A stretch of 64,000 nucleotides of DNA from JAEUOS01 sp965279115 (GTDB taxonomy: Bacteria > Pseudomonadota > Gammaproteobacteria > Burkholderiales > JAEUOS01), in NCBI GenBank assembly GCA_965279115.1, contig OZ257137.1, positions 186,001 through 250,000 of the forward strand, given 5' to 3'. Shown in pieces: positions 33,351 through 41,891 of this stretch (its first letter is position 1; each line of letters begins with the position of its first letter). Position numbers and translations under genes: made by a program. The notes beneath the pieces are model-generated. The model had not been told where the DNA came from and ran no database searches. It was given only the letters and a program-made list of their open reading frames with translations.

Positions 33351-34679
33351 TCAGCGTGCCGGCGTCACGCGCCAGATCACGTTGCCCACATCGTCGGCGA
33401 CCAGAAGAGCCCCTCGACCGTCGATCACCACGCCGACCGGCCTGCCGTACGCTTCACCTTCAGCGCTCAGGAAGCCGGTCAGCACATCCAGCGGCGCGTC
33501 ACCCGACGGCCACTGCTGCGCAAACGGCACGAAGACCACCTTGTACCCAGAATGCGGTCGCCGGTTCCAGGATCCATGTTGCCCGATGAACATGCCCTCG
33601 GCGAACTCCGCCGGCAATGTGTTGCCACGCGACCACGCGAGCCCCAGCGATGCCGTATGCGAACCGAGCGCATAGTCCGGAATGATTGCGACATCCACCA
33701 GGTCGGGGCGTTGCGGACGCACCCGAACGTCCAGGTTGCGTCCGAAATAGCTGTAGGGCCAGCCGTAAAACCCGCCCTTGCGCACCGAGGTCAGGTAGTC
33801 AGGCACCAGATCGCTGCCCAGTTCATCGCGCTCGTTCACCACGGTCCACAAGGTCGCGGCCGTCCATGCCATGCCGTTGGGATTGCGCAGCCCGGAGGCG
33901 AAGACGCGATGTGCGCCACCGGGCAGTTCCACCTCCCAGATGGCAGCCCGCCCGGCCTCCGCCTGCATGCCGTTTTCAGCCACGTTGCTGTTGGAGCCGA
34001 CGGTGACATAGAGCCGCCCGCCATCCTCGCTTGCGATGAGGTTCTTGGTCCAGTGGTGGTTGATGTCGCCAGCCGGCAACGCCAGCAGCACGGCGCCGGG
34101 CGCGCTGATGCGCGTCTGTCCGGTCGCATAGGGAAAGCGCAGGACGGCGTCGGAATTGGCCACATAGAGATGTTCGCCCACCAGCGCCATGCCGAACGGC
34201 GAATTGAGGGCTTCCAGCAAGACACTGCGAAACTCGGCCACGCCGTCACCGTCGGCATCACGCAACAGCGTGATCCGGTTGGCGCTGGCGACCGCCGCAC
34301 CCGCACGCTTTTGCACCAGCCCCATCACCCAGCCCTTGATGCCGGTCGCATTGCCAGGCCGGACAGGGCCATTGGTTTCAGCGACCAGAACGTCGCCATT
34401 GGGAAGTACATGAATCCAGCGCGGGTGGTCCAGGCGGGTCGCATAGGCATCCACCCGCATCCCGGCCGCGGCCAACGGCTTCGCGCCAACCGGCCAACCC
34501 GTCGCCGGCGCGATGTTGACCGTTGGAATCAGTGACGACTGCGCCGCCGGCAACACCGGCGTCGGACCGATGCCGGATTCGATCGGCAAGCTGGCGACAC
34601 CGCCACAACCAGCCTGTGCAAGCACCAGCAGGCACATCAACAACGAACCGCGCGGCAGGCAGGCCACGTGATTCGCCAT
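33351..34679 (-). CDS. sorbosone/aldose dehydrogenase-like beta-propeller lipoprotein
   Basis: 442 residues. A signal with lipobox LAQAGC (Cys25) is followed by a six-bladed propeller of the PQQ-dependent glucose/sorbosone dehydrogenase family: WIHVLPNGDVLVAETNG, SPFGMALVGEHLYVANSD, GLRNPNGMAW, GQHGSWNRRPHSGYKVVFVP and RPVGVVIDGRGALLVADD. Members oxidise sugars in the periplasm with PQQ or other quinone cofactors, but many homologues have no shown activity. No PQQ biosynthesis genes are in the window. It starts the leftward unit that includes AsmA and the phospholipase-like gene. Confidence 0.87.
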   Translation of the reverse strand: MANHVACLPRGSLLMCLLVLAQAGCGGVASLPIESGIGPTPVLPAAQSSLIPTVNIAPATGWPVGAKPLAAAGMRVDAYATRLDHPRWIHVLPNGDVLVAETNGPVRPGNATGIKGWVMGLVQKRAGAAVASANRITLLRDADGDGVAEFRSVLLEALNSPFGMALVGEHLYVANSDAVLRFPYATGQTRISAPGAVLLALPAGDINHHWTKNLIASEDGGRLYVTVGSNSNVAENGMQAEAGRAAIWEVELPGGAHRVFASGLRNPNGMAWTAATLWTVVNERDELGSDLVPDYLTSVRKGGFYGWPYSYFGRNLDVRVRPQRPDLVDVAIIPDYALGSHTASLGLAWSRGNTLPAEFAEGMFIGQHGSWNRRPHSGYKVVFVPFAQQWPSGDAPLDVLTGFLSAEGEAYGRPVGVVIDGRGALLVADDVGNVIWRVTPAR

Positions 34680-34683
34680 GCGG

Positions 34684-34842
34684 CTACATCCGGCCGGTCA
34701 AAAGCAGGACAAGAACGATGATGACCACGATTCCGAGACCACCGCTGGGGCCATAACCCCAGCTCCGGCTATGCGGCCAGGTCGGGATAACGCCGACCAG
34801 GAGGAGGACAAGTACAACCAGCAATATCGTGCCAAGGCCCAT
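34684..34842 (-). CDS. 52-residue DUF3309-like membrane peptide
   Basis: A small gene with an ATG at 34842 and TAGGAGA just upstream. The peptide is MGLGTILLVVLVLLLVG, then IPTWPHSRSWGYGPSGG, then a second hydrophobic stretch GIVVIIVLVLLLTGR. The two membrane segments around a PxWPxSxxWGYxPSGG loop match the DUF3309 type, small inner-membrane proteins of unknown role that are common in Proteobacteria. It lies 32 bases after the collagen-like lipoprotein gene and four before the next start, all leftward. Confidence 0.8.
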   Translation of the reverse strand: MGLGTILLVVLVLLLVGVIPTWPHSRSWGYGPSGGLGIVVIIVLVLLLTGRM

Positions 34843-34874
34843 GACAGTCTCCTATTGAAGGTGGATGGGGCGCG

Positions 34875-35192
34875 TCATTTGGCCGGCTCAGGTGGCGCCG
34901 GCGGAACCACGATCACCGTGGAGCTGCCGCCAGTCTTGCCGGCCTCGCCCTTTTCGCCTTCACCGCCCTTGCTGCCTGTCGCGCCGGTATCGCCTGTCGC
35001 GCCGGTCGAACCGGACATGCCGGTGGAACCGGTATTCCCGGTGGCTCCAGCCGCGCCCTGCGGACCGGGAGGTCCGGGTACGGCCACCGGCGCCGGGGTC
35101 GCCGGCACAGTCACCACGGTGGGCTTTTGGTCGCATGCGCTTGTGGCGAGTGCGGCAAGGAGAGCTACGGCCAACAGGGAACGGTTCATCAT
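34875..35192 (-). CDS. small lipoprotein with a collagen-like Gly-X-Y segment
   Basis: 105 residues from the ATG at 35192 (or the next codon). The signal ends at ATSAC with Cys20 as lipid anchor. After a Pro/Val spacer, residues 40-90 are about 17 uninterrupted Gly-X-Y triplets, starting GPPGPQGAAG and rich in GxT, with charged GEKGEAGKT near the end. A short C-terminal part is Val/Pro-rich. Such repeats can form triple helices even in bacteria, so a surface or periplasmic trimer is likely. No function is known. A CAGGAC lies upstream of the start. Confidence 0.75.
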   Translation of the reverse strand: MMNRSLLAVALLAALATSACDQKPTVVTVPATPAPVAVPGPPGPQGAAGATGNTGSTGMSGSTGATGDTGATGSKGGEGEKGEAGKTGGSSTVIVVPPAPPEPAK

Positions 35193-35360
35193 CAGTCCTG
35201 AGAAAGTGGAAGTCGCTTCACGCCATGGCATTGCGCACGGCGCGTCAGCCGGCGCAACGCGACGCGCGTTGTCCGGCATGGTGCACAGCGTAGGCGGGAA
35301 AGGCGCGCCCGTCGGTGCGCCGGCGAACAGAATCGCGACGAATGACCGGCGGGGCGAAGG

Positions 35361-35456
35361 GAATCCCGGCGTCAGGCGCCGGGGAAAGGCGGGAATCCCG
35401 GTGTCAGGCGCCGGGGAAAGGCGGGAATCCCGGTGTCAGGCGCCGGGGAAAGGCGG
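35361..35456. repeat. three tandem copies of a 32-bp unit
   Basis: Copies at 35361-35392, 35393-35424 and 35425-35456. The last two are identical and the first differs at one base (CCCGGCG instead of CCCGGTG). Each copy contains an inverted repeat, CCCGGCG/CGCCGGG with a five-base loop, so each could fold as a hairpin. The block begins five bases after the stop of the beta-hydroxyacid dehydrogenase gene and fills part of a 269-base gap before the lipoprotein gene. There are no spacers, so it is not a CRISPR array. It may be a REP-like element or a repeated terminator stem. Confidence 0.85.
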
Positions 35457-35461
35457 GATCA

Positions 35462-36352
35462 CTACGGCCGGGTGATGCCGGCCAGGCCCTCGACCACCGC
35501 GCAAACGGCGGCGGTGTCCTGGTCGGCCCGGCCGTTGTTGAGCGCCGCGTAGTACAACTGCGTGGCTGCATTGAACAGCGGCGTCGGGCAACGCAGGTTG
35601 GCCGCGAACTCGCCGATGATGTCCAGGTCCTTCATGTACATGCCGATGCGCGCGGTGGGATTGTCGTAATCCTGCGCCAGCATCAAGGGACCGCGGATCT
35701 GGAACATCCGCGAGGTGCCGGCGGAATCCTTGAGGACTTCGTACACCGTGGACAGGTCCATCCCGGCGCGTCCCGCCAGCGCGAAGGTTTCCGCCGCGGC
35801 GACGTTGTGGATGTTGACCAGCACATTGGCCAGGTACTTCATCTTGCTGCCGTTGCCGAACTCGCCCAGGTAATGTTGCTGGCGCGCCATCCCGGGGAAA
35901 ATCCCGGCCACACTGTCCCAAGCGGCGCGGTCGCCGCTGCCGAACACCACCAGGTCCTTTTTCGCAGCCTGCGCGCCGGTGCCGCTGACCGGACAGTCGA
36001 GCATGGTCTTGCCCGCATCGGCCAGCGCCTTTCGCGCGCCTTCCTTGATGTTGAGCCGCATGGTGCTCATTTCCACCACAACCGGATGGGCCCGGCTCTT
36101 GGTCAAGCCGCGTTCACCGCCGATGGCCTCGTGCAGGGCCGATTCGGTCGGCAGCGAGGTAATGACCACGCGCGCCTGCTCGCCCACTTCTGCCGGGCTT
36201 GCGGCGATGCTGCCGCCGAGCGCCTGGACCCGCGCCAGGGCGTCCGGAGAAACGTCGTAGACCACCAGCGGATGCCCGGCGGCACGCAGGTTGGCCGCGA
36301 AGGCGCCGCCCATGATGCCGACGCCGACAATGCCTATGGTTTCCATGCTCAT
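35462..36352 (-). CDS. 3-hydroxyisobutyrate dehydrogenase-family oxidoreductase
   Basis: 296 residues. The Rossmann motif GVGIMGGAFA lies near the N-terminus, the substrate motif DCPVSGTGAQA follows the first domain, and the catalytic Lys is in GNGSKMKYLAN, matching the beta-hydroxyacid dehydrogenase consensus GxGxxxKxxN. The enzyme would oxidise a 3-hydroxyacid or reduce the matching semialdehyde (for example tartronate semialdehyde) with NAD(P). The start overlaps the end of the small gene upstream by four bases. It diverges, with that gene, from the HyuA operon, so a link to the pathway there is possible. Confidence 0.9.
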   Translation of the reverse strand: MSMETIGIVGVGIMGGAFAANLRAAGHPLVVYDVSPDALARVQALGGSIAASPAEVGEQARVVITSLPTESALHEAIGGERGLTKSRAHPVVVEMSTMRLNIKEGARKALADAGKTMLDCPVSGTGAQAAKKDLVVFGSGDRAAWDSVAGIFPGMARQQHYLGEFGNGSKMKYLANVLVNIHNVAAAETFALAGRAGMDLSTVYEVLKDSAGTSRMFQIRGPLMLAQDYDNPTARIGMYMKDLDIIGEFAANLRCPTPLFNAATQLYYAALNNGRADQDTAAVCAVVEGLAGITRP

Positions 36353-36600
36353 GGCTTGCTCGGCGCCGAGGGCTTGCGGCCACGCGCGGCCGGCGGGGTG
36401 TAGCCGGCCAGGCGGCAGCGCATGCCTTCGATGCGCTCTCCGTCACGGAACTGGATCGAATGGCACATGATGATCTCGCCCTTGGCCGACAACTCGGCCA
36501 GGCGCACCTTCACCTGCGCAAGCGAAAGGCCGGTGCCCAGCGCGATTTCGGAATCGAACTGTTCGCCGCTGTCCTTCAGGTACTGCTTGATTTCCTGCAA
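36349..36600 (-). CDS. small winged-helix-like protein of unknown function
   Basis: 83 residues from a TTG at 36600 preceded by AAGGAGA six bases before it. The sequence begins LQEIKQYLKDSGEQFDSEIA and continues with LSLAQVKVRLAELSAKGEII, a helix-turn-helix plus wing pattern reminiscent of small MarR/FeoC-like domains, then a basic tail. Two cysteines (MCHS, MRCR) flank the wing. A longer reading to 36762 has no ribosome-binding site. The gene is coupled by a four-base overlap to the dehydrogenase downstream and diverges from the HyuA operon, so it could be a local regulator. I do not recognise the family with certainty. Confidence 0.6.
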   Translation of the reverse strand: MQEIKQYLKDSGEQFDSEIALGTGLSLAQVKVRLAELSAKGEIIMCHSIQFRDGERIEGMRCRLAGYTPPAARGRKPSAPSKP

Positions 36601-36843
36601 TTGGATTCTCCTTGTTCGACCGGCTGGCATGCAAGTCGCCCGCATCGGCCATTGCGGCCCGGTCCCGGAATACGGCAAATCCATGCAGTTTCGCAGATTC
36701 CCGGCCGGCGTGTGCCGGAAATGTCCTGATCGGGCCGGCATGCGGGTTTCCCCGAGTCGCATTAGAATGCGTCGGCACGCAAAGCACGTGCGGATCGCGC
36801 CTTCAGCGGCACGATATCCCTCATAAGAATCGAGACAAGGCCA

Positions 36844-38943
36844 ATGGCATCATCAGGGGCAGGATCGGCGGTTGCATCCGCCAGTGCGCGGATTGCCGCG
36901 GACGTGGGCGGCACTTTCACCGACATCGCCATTTTCGACGAGGTCGCCGGCTCGATCCGGCTGGGCAAGACGCTCACCACCCCGGAACGACTGGTCGAGG
37001 GCATCGACAACGGCGTGCGCAAGTCCGGCAGCGCATTCGGAGAAGCCAATCTTTTCCTCCATGGCACCACGATCGCGATCAACACCCTGCTCGAGCGCAC
37101 CGGCGCGCGCACCGCACTGGTAACCACGCGCGGCTTTCGCGACATCTACGAGATCGGCCGGATCAATCGCCCGGAAGCCTACAACCTGTTCTTCCGCAAG
37201 CACCGGCCGCTGGTGGAACGCGCCCTGCGCTTCGAGGTCGACGAGCGGGTCATGAGTTCCGGCGCGGTGCGCACCGCCCTTGCGGAGTCGGAACTCGAGC
37301 GCGTCGCCGCCCTGATCGAAGCCGAGAAGGTGGAGGCACTGGCGATCCTGTTCCTGCACTCCTATTGCAATCCGGCGCATGAAATCGCCGCGCGCGATTT
37401 CTTCGCGAAGCGCTTTCCCGGCATGTACATCACCGCCTCGCACGAGCTTTCGCAGGAATATCGCGAGTTCGAGCGCACCTCCACGGTGGCCGCCAACGCG
37501 TATGTGGGACCGCGCGTATCGACCTACCTGGGCGAGGTGGTGGAGCACCTCACGGCAAAGCAGTTCCCCGGCAGCTTCCTGATCGTGCAGTCCACCGGTG
37601 GTTTGTATGACGTCAGCCGCGCGCAGCGCGAGGCCATCCGCATGCTCGAATCCGGGCCGGCGGCCGGCGTCATCGGCACGCGCGAATTGTGCCGCGGCAT
37701 GGGCCTTTCCGGCGCGATCGCCTTCGACATGGGCGGCACCACCGCCAAGTCGGGGGTCATCCTGGGTGGCGATGTGCTAATGACCTCGAACTCGATGATC
37801 GGCGGCTACAACGAAGGCCTGCCGGTGCAGATCCCGATGATCGACATCCAGGAAGTCGGCACCGGCGGCGGCAGCATCGCCCGCCTGGGCCCCGGCGGTT
37901 CGCTGCGGGTGGGCCCGCAAAGCGCCGGGTCGGTGCCCGGCCCGGTGTGCTACGGCCTGGGCGGCACCGAGCCCACCGTGACCGATGCCAACCTGATGCT
38001 CGGGCGACTGTCGGCCGATCGCTTTCTCGGCGGCGACATGCGCCTGGATGTGGCCGCCACCCGCGCGGCGCTTTCGGCGAAACTGGCCGATCCGCTCGGC
38101 CTCTCGCTCGAGGAAGCGGCCAACGGCGTGATCCGCATCGCCGCCTCCTCGATGTCCAACGTGGTCAAGCGCGTCACCACCGAGCGCGGCCTGGATGCGC
38201 GCGACTTCCCGATGGTGGCATTCGGCGGCGCCGGACCGCTGCACGCGGTTCTGGTGGCGCGCGAACTGCAGATCAAGCAGGTGATCATCCCGGTGGCGCC
38301 CGGCCATTTCTCGGCCTACGGCATGCTGGTGGCCGACCTGCGGCGCGACTACGTGCGCACGCTTTTTATGCCCAGCCACAGCCTGGACTTCCCGCGCATG
38401 GAAACCATCTTCCGCGACATGGAAAGCGAGGGCGAAGCCGACGTGCGGCGCGCCTCGGCCAGCGTCGGCGCACTGGTGCGCCAGCGTGGCCTCGACATGC
38501 GCTACGTCGGCCAGGAGCATGCCGTCACCGTGGATGTGCCACTGGAAGCCTTTGAAAACCGCGACGTCGCCGCCATCAAGGCGGCGTTCGACGCGGTGCA
38601 CACGCTGCGCTATGGCTACTGCTCGGCCACCGAGCCGGCCGAGATCGTCAGCCTGCGCACCTCGGTGACGGGCCACATGCCCAAACCGGGGGCCACTGTT
38701 CCCGCCGCGGCCGCCGGCCAGGCCGCCGCGGCGCCCGCGCTACGTCCGGTCTATTTTTCGGCCTCGTTCGGCTGGCGCGACACGCCGGTTTACGCGCGCG
38801 ACAGCCTCGCCGCCGGCGCGCGCATCAACGGCCCGGCACTGATCGAGGAATACGCGTCGACCACCGTCATGCTGCCGGGCGACCGGATGACGGTGGACAC
38901 CCATGGCAACCTGGTCATCGAGGTAGGCAATGACATCGAGTAG
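36844..38943 (+). CDS. hydantoinase/oxoprolinase family protein, HyuA subunit (operon on plus strand)
   Basis: 699 residues. The N-terminal actin-like ATPase motif DVGGTFTDIAIFDE is followed by FLHGTTIAINTLLERTGART, LESGPAAGVIG, FDMGGTTAKSG and GTGGGSIARL, all family blocks. HyuA proteins use ATP to activate a cyclic amide, lactam or ketone, with HyuB as partner (hydantoinase, 5-oxoprolinase, caprolactamase or acetophenone carboxylase). The start ATG follows ACAAGG, 243 bases from the divergent small gene. It overlaps hyuB by 14 bases, as is usual for interacting subunits. The substrate is unknown. Confidence 0.92.
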   Translation: MASSGAGSAVASASARIAADVGGTFTDIAIFDEVAGSIRLGKTLTTPERLVEGIDNGVRKSGSAFGEANLFLHGTTIAINTLLERTGARTALVTTRGFRDIYEIGRINRPEAYNLFFRKHRPLVERALRFEVDERVMSSGAVRTALAESELERVAALIEAEKVEALAILFLHSYCNPAHEIAARDFFAKRFPGMYITASHELSQEYREFERTSTVAANAYVGPRVSTYLGEVVEHLTAKQFPGSFLIVQSTGGLYDVSRAQREAIRMLESGPAAGVIGTRELCRGMGLSGAIAFDMGGTTAKSGVILGGDVLMTSNSMIGGYNEGLPVQIPMIDIQEVGTGGGSIARLGPGGSLRVGPQSAGSVPGPVCYGLGGTEPTVTDANLMLGRLSADRFLGGDMRLDVAATRAALSAKLADPLGLSLEEAANGVIRIAASSMSNVVKRVTTERGLDARDFPMVAFGGAGPLHAVLVARELQIKQVIIPVAPGHFSAYGMLVADLRRDYVRTLFMPSHSLDFPRMETIFRDMESEGEADVRRASASVGALVRQRGLDMRYVGQEHAVTVDVPLEAFENRDVAAIKAAFDAVHTLRYGYCSATEPAEIVSLRTSVTGHMPKPGATVPAAAAGQAAAAPALRPVYFSASFGWRDTPVYARDSLAAGARINGPALIEEYASTTVMLPGDRMTVDTHGNLVIEVGNDIE

Positions 38944-40837
38944 CGGCACCCCACAGCGCAGGTTCGATCCGGTGGTCACCGAGATCATCCGCAACGGCAT
39001 GTTCGCGGCCACCGAGGAGATGAAGTCCAACCTCATGCGCACCGCCTACAACATGATCATCTACGAGGCGCTCGACTTCACGGTGGGTCTGTTCGACCGT
39101 GCCGGCAACACGGTGTCGATCGGCATCGGATTGCCGATGTTCATCCGCGGCATGAGCAATACCGTCAAGCGCATGATCTCCGAGCTGGGCTACGACGGCA
39201 TCGCGCCCGGCGATGTGCTTCTGACCAACGACGCCTATATCACCGGCAGCCACCTGAACCACATGACCTTCGTGGTGCCGGTGTTCCACAACGGCGCCAT
39301 CGTCGGATTCTCCGCCTGCATGGCCCACTGGACCGACATCGGCGGCACCCTGGGCGGCATGACCTTCGACATCTATTCCGAGGGCCTGCAGATGCCCATC
39401 GTCAAGGCCTGGCGCGGCGGGGTGGAAAACGACGACGTCATGCGCATCATCGAGATGAACGTGCGCATCCCCGAGCGCGCCATGGGCGACATGCGCGCCC
39501 AGATCGCCGCGGTGAACACCGGCGAGAAACGCTTCCAGGAAATGATCGCCAAGTACGGCTGCGACGCGGTGCTCACCGCCATCGAGGCGATCTTCGACCA
39601 GAGCGAGGCGGCCGCGCGCGAGGCGATCCGCGCCATCCCCGACGGCGAGTACATCGGCGAATCCTTCATGGATGACGACGGCGTCGAGGCCGGCAAGCGC
39701 GTGCCCATCAATGTGAAGGTGATCGTCGCCGGCGACGCCATGACCATCGACCTGTCGAACGTGAGCGAACAGGTGCGCGGTTTCTACAACTCCGGTGAGG
39801 CCGCCGGCATTGCCTGCGCGCAGGTGGCTTTCAAGTGCCTGACCGCGGCGGCCGAATTGCCGATCAACGACGGCTGTTTCCGTCCTCTCACCGTCATCCT
39901 GCCGCAGGGCAAGGTCATCAACGCGAAGCGGCCGGCGCCGATGCGCTGGTGGATGACCTTCCCGATGACGGTGGTCGACACCGTCTTCAAGGCCCTGGCC
40001 CCGGCGATTCCCACCAAGGTGATCGCCGGCCATCATGCCGACCTGGTCATCGCCATGATCCACGGCCGCAATCCGCAGAACGACAAGCTGTTCCTTTACC
40101 TGGGCGGCCTGATCGGCGGCGGCTGGGGCGCCAAGTTCAACGAGGACGGCATGTGCGCCACGGTGGCCATCAACGACGGCGATACCCACAACGGCCCCTC
40201 CGAGCAGGTCGAGGCCAAGTATCCCCTCCTGATCGAGAGTTATGCATTGCGGCAGGATTCCGGCGGCGCCGGAAAGCAGCGCGGCGGCCTGGGTGCCGAG
40301 CAGCGCGTTCGGGTGCTCTCCGACATCATGTTCGACACCCAGATCGAGCGTGTCGAGTGCCGTCCCTGGGGCCTGGCCGGCGGGCTCTCGGCGCTGGGCA
40401 ACGAGGTGGCGCTGACACGCCATGGCAAGGACGAGGTCGTCTATTCCACCGGCAAGGTGTTCTCGCAATTGCTCAAGCCCGAGGACGTGTGGACGCTCCG
40501 CTCCGGTGGTGGCGGCGGCTTCGGCAACCCGCTCGACCGCAAGCTGTCCGACATCGAGGACGACGTGCGCAACGGATATGTCTCCCAGGCAGCGGCACGC
40601 GAGCACTACGGCGCGGTAATCGACCCCGGGACCCTGCGCGCCGACCACGCCGCCTCGAAAGAGCTGCGCGCGGCCATGCGCGCGCAAGGCCTGCCGGTCG
40701 ACCAGCCCCTCACCAGCCAGGCGCCGGGCTACCGCAAGGCGCCGCCGCCGCGGCTGCGCCTGTTGCCCAAGGTTGCGCGCCAATTGACGGAAGAAGCCCG
40801 CGAAGCCGGCCTCCTTGCCGCGCGCTGCTGCAGCTGA
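38930..40837 (+). CDS. hydantoinase family protein, HyuB subunit (operon on plus strand)
   Basis: 635 residues. DPVVTEIIRNGMFAATEEM, then VLLTNDAYITGSHLNHMTFV and GFSACMAHWTDIGGTLGGM are the HyuB core. The C-terminal half contains the glycine-rich SGGGGGFGNPLDRK. It carries the metal-dependent hydrolytic or carboxylating site that completes the HyuA reaction. The C-terminus is longer than in the second HyuB of this window (520 residues), with an added stretch rich in basic residues. The next gene begins 63 bases on. Confidence 0.92.
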   Translation: MTSSSGTPQRRFDPVVTEIIRNGMFAATEEMKSNLMRTAYNMIIYEALDFTVGLFDRAGNTVSIGIGLPMFIRGMSNTVKRMISELGYDGIAPGDVLLTNDAYITGSHLNHMTFVVPVFHNGAIVGFSACMAHWTDIGGTLGGMTFDIYSEGLQMPIVKAWRGGVENDDVMRIIEMNVRIPERAMGDMRAQIAAVNTGEKRFQEMIAKYGCDAVLTAIEAIFDQSEAAAREAIRAIPDGEYIGESFMDDDGVEAGKRVPINVKVIVAGDAMTIDLSNVSEQVRGFYNSGEAAGIACAQVAFKCLTAAAELPINDGCFRPLTVILPQGKVINAKRPAPMRWWMTFPMTVVDTVFKALAPAIPTKVIAGHHADLVIAMIHGRNPQNDKLFLYLGGLIGGGWGAKFNEDGMCATVAINDGDTHNGPSEQVEAKYPLLIESYALRQDSGGAGKQRGGLGAEQRVRVLSDIMFDTQIERVECRPWGLAGGLSALGNEVALTRHGKDEVVYSTGKVFSQLLKPEDVWTLRSGGGGGFGNPLDRKLSDIEDDVRNGYVSQAAAREHYGAVIDPGTLRADHAASKELRAAMRAQGLPVDQPLTSQAPGYRKAPPPRLRLLPKVARQLTEEAREAGLLAARCCS

Positions 40838-40900
40838 CCAGGAATAGACTACCTTCCGCCCGATCGCCACTTGACCTCTCGCCATTCCAAGGAGACCGCC

Positions 40901-41860
40901 ATGCCCCGCCACGCAGGTTTCATCCCTCACGGTGTCATCCCGGCCGTATTGCTGCCGTTCAACGAGGATTTCTCGATCGACGAGGCGAGCTACCGCGCGC
41001 ACCTGCGCGATGTCACCTCGGTGGCGGGCATCAGCGCCATCACCATCAACGCGCACTCCACCGAGGCCGCTTCCTGCAGCTTCGAGGAGCAGAAGCGCGT
41101 GCTGGAGATCACCCAGGACGAGGTCGGCGACCGCATGCCCATCGTCCATGGCGTCTATACCGACGGCAGCCTGGAGGCACAGCGCATCGCGAAAATGGCC
41201 ACCGAGGGCGGCGCCTCGGCCCTGCTGGTATTCCCCTCCGGCATCTACACCATGGGCCAGCGCCCGGAAATGGCGATCGAGCACTTCAAGCGCATCGCGG
41301 CGGTGAGCGACCTGCCGCTGATCGCCTTCCAGTACAACCCGGCCGGCGGCCAGGGCTATCCGCTGGCCACCCTCTTGCGCATGGTCGAGGAGGTTCCATC
41401 GATCCGCGCCATCAAGGACTGGTGCGGCAATGCGCAACTGGCCGACCGCCAGATCCGTGCGCTGCAGACCCGCAATCCGCCGGTCAACGTGCTGTCCACC
41501 CACAGCGCGTGGCTGTTCAGCTCGCTCGTGCTGGGCTGCAAGGGCCTGCTCTCCGGCAGCGGCTCGGTGATCGCCAACCTGCAACTGCAGCTTTTCAAGG
41601 CCATCGAGGCCAAGGACCTGGCGGCGGCACAACACATCCACGACCGCATCGCGCCCACCGCCGAGGTGTTCTACGCCGACCCGCCGGTGGACATGCACAA
41701 CCGCATGAAGGAGGCACTGGTGCTCATGGGCAAGTTGCCGCGCGCGGTGGTGCGCCCGCCGCTGGTGAAGATCCCGGCGGCGGAGATCGAACGCATCCGC
41801 CAGGCGCTCATCGCCGCCGGGCTGCTCAAGGAAGAAGTGGCCGTCCGCAAGGCGGCGTAG
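40901..41860 (+). CDS. dihydrodipicolinate synthase-family aldolase/lyase
   Basis: 319 residues from the ATG with AAGGAGA upstream. A TIM-barrel class I enzyme: Tyr145 in FQYNPAGG and the Schiff-base Lys172 in AIKDW are at the family positions. The loop that reads TGE in DapA is STE (HSTEAAS, residues 52-58), so the keto-acid carboxylate pocket is altered. It might cleave or form a 2-oxoacid-derived bond, or act as a hydratase or decarboxylase. Its place between HyuB and a Liv transporter points to breakdown of the ring-opened product rather than lysine synthesis. Confidence 0.9.
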   Translation: MPRHAGFIPHGVIPAVLLPFNEDFSIDEASYRAHLRDVTSVAGISAITINAHSTEAASCSFEEQKRVLEITQDEVGDRMPIVHGVYTDGSLEAQRIAKMATEGGASALLVFPSGIYTMGQRPEMAIEHFKRIAAVSDLPLIAFQYNPAGGQGYPLATLLRMVEEVPSIRAIKDWCGNAQLADRQIRALQTRNPPVNVLSTHSAWLFSSLVLGCKGLLSGSGSVIANLQLQLFKAIEAKDLAAAQHIHDRIAPTAEVFYADPPVDMHNRMKEALVLMGKLPRAVVRPPLVKIPAAEIERIRQALIAAGLLKEEVAVRKAA

Positions 41861-41891
41861 GTCAATGCACAACCACAACAGGGAGACAGGC

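Noticed and set aside
35361..35456. Possible CRISPR array
   Set aside because: The repeats are directly adjacent with no variable spacers and no cas genes are near.
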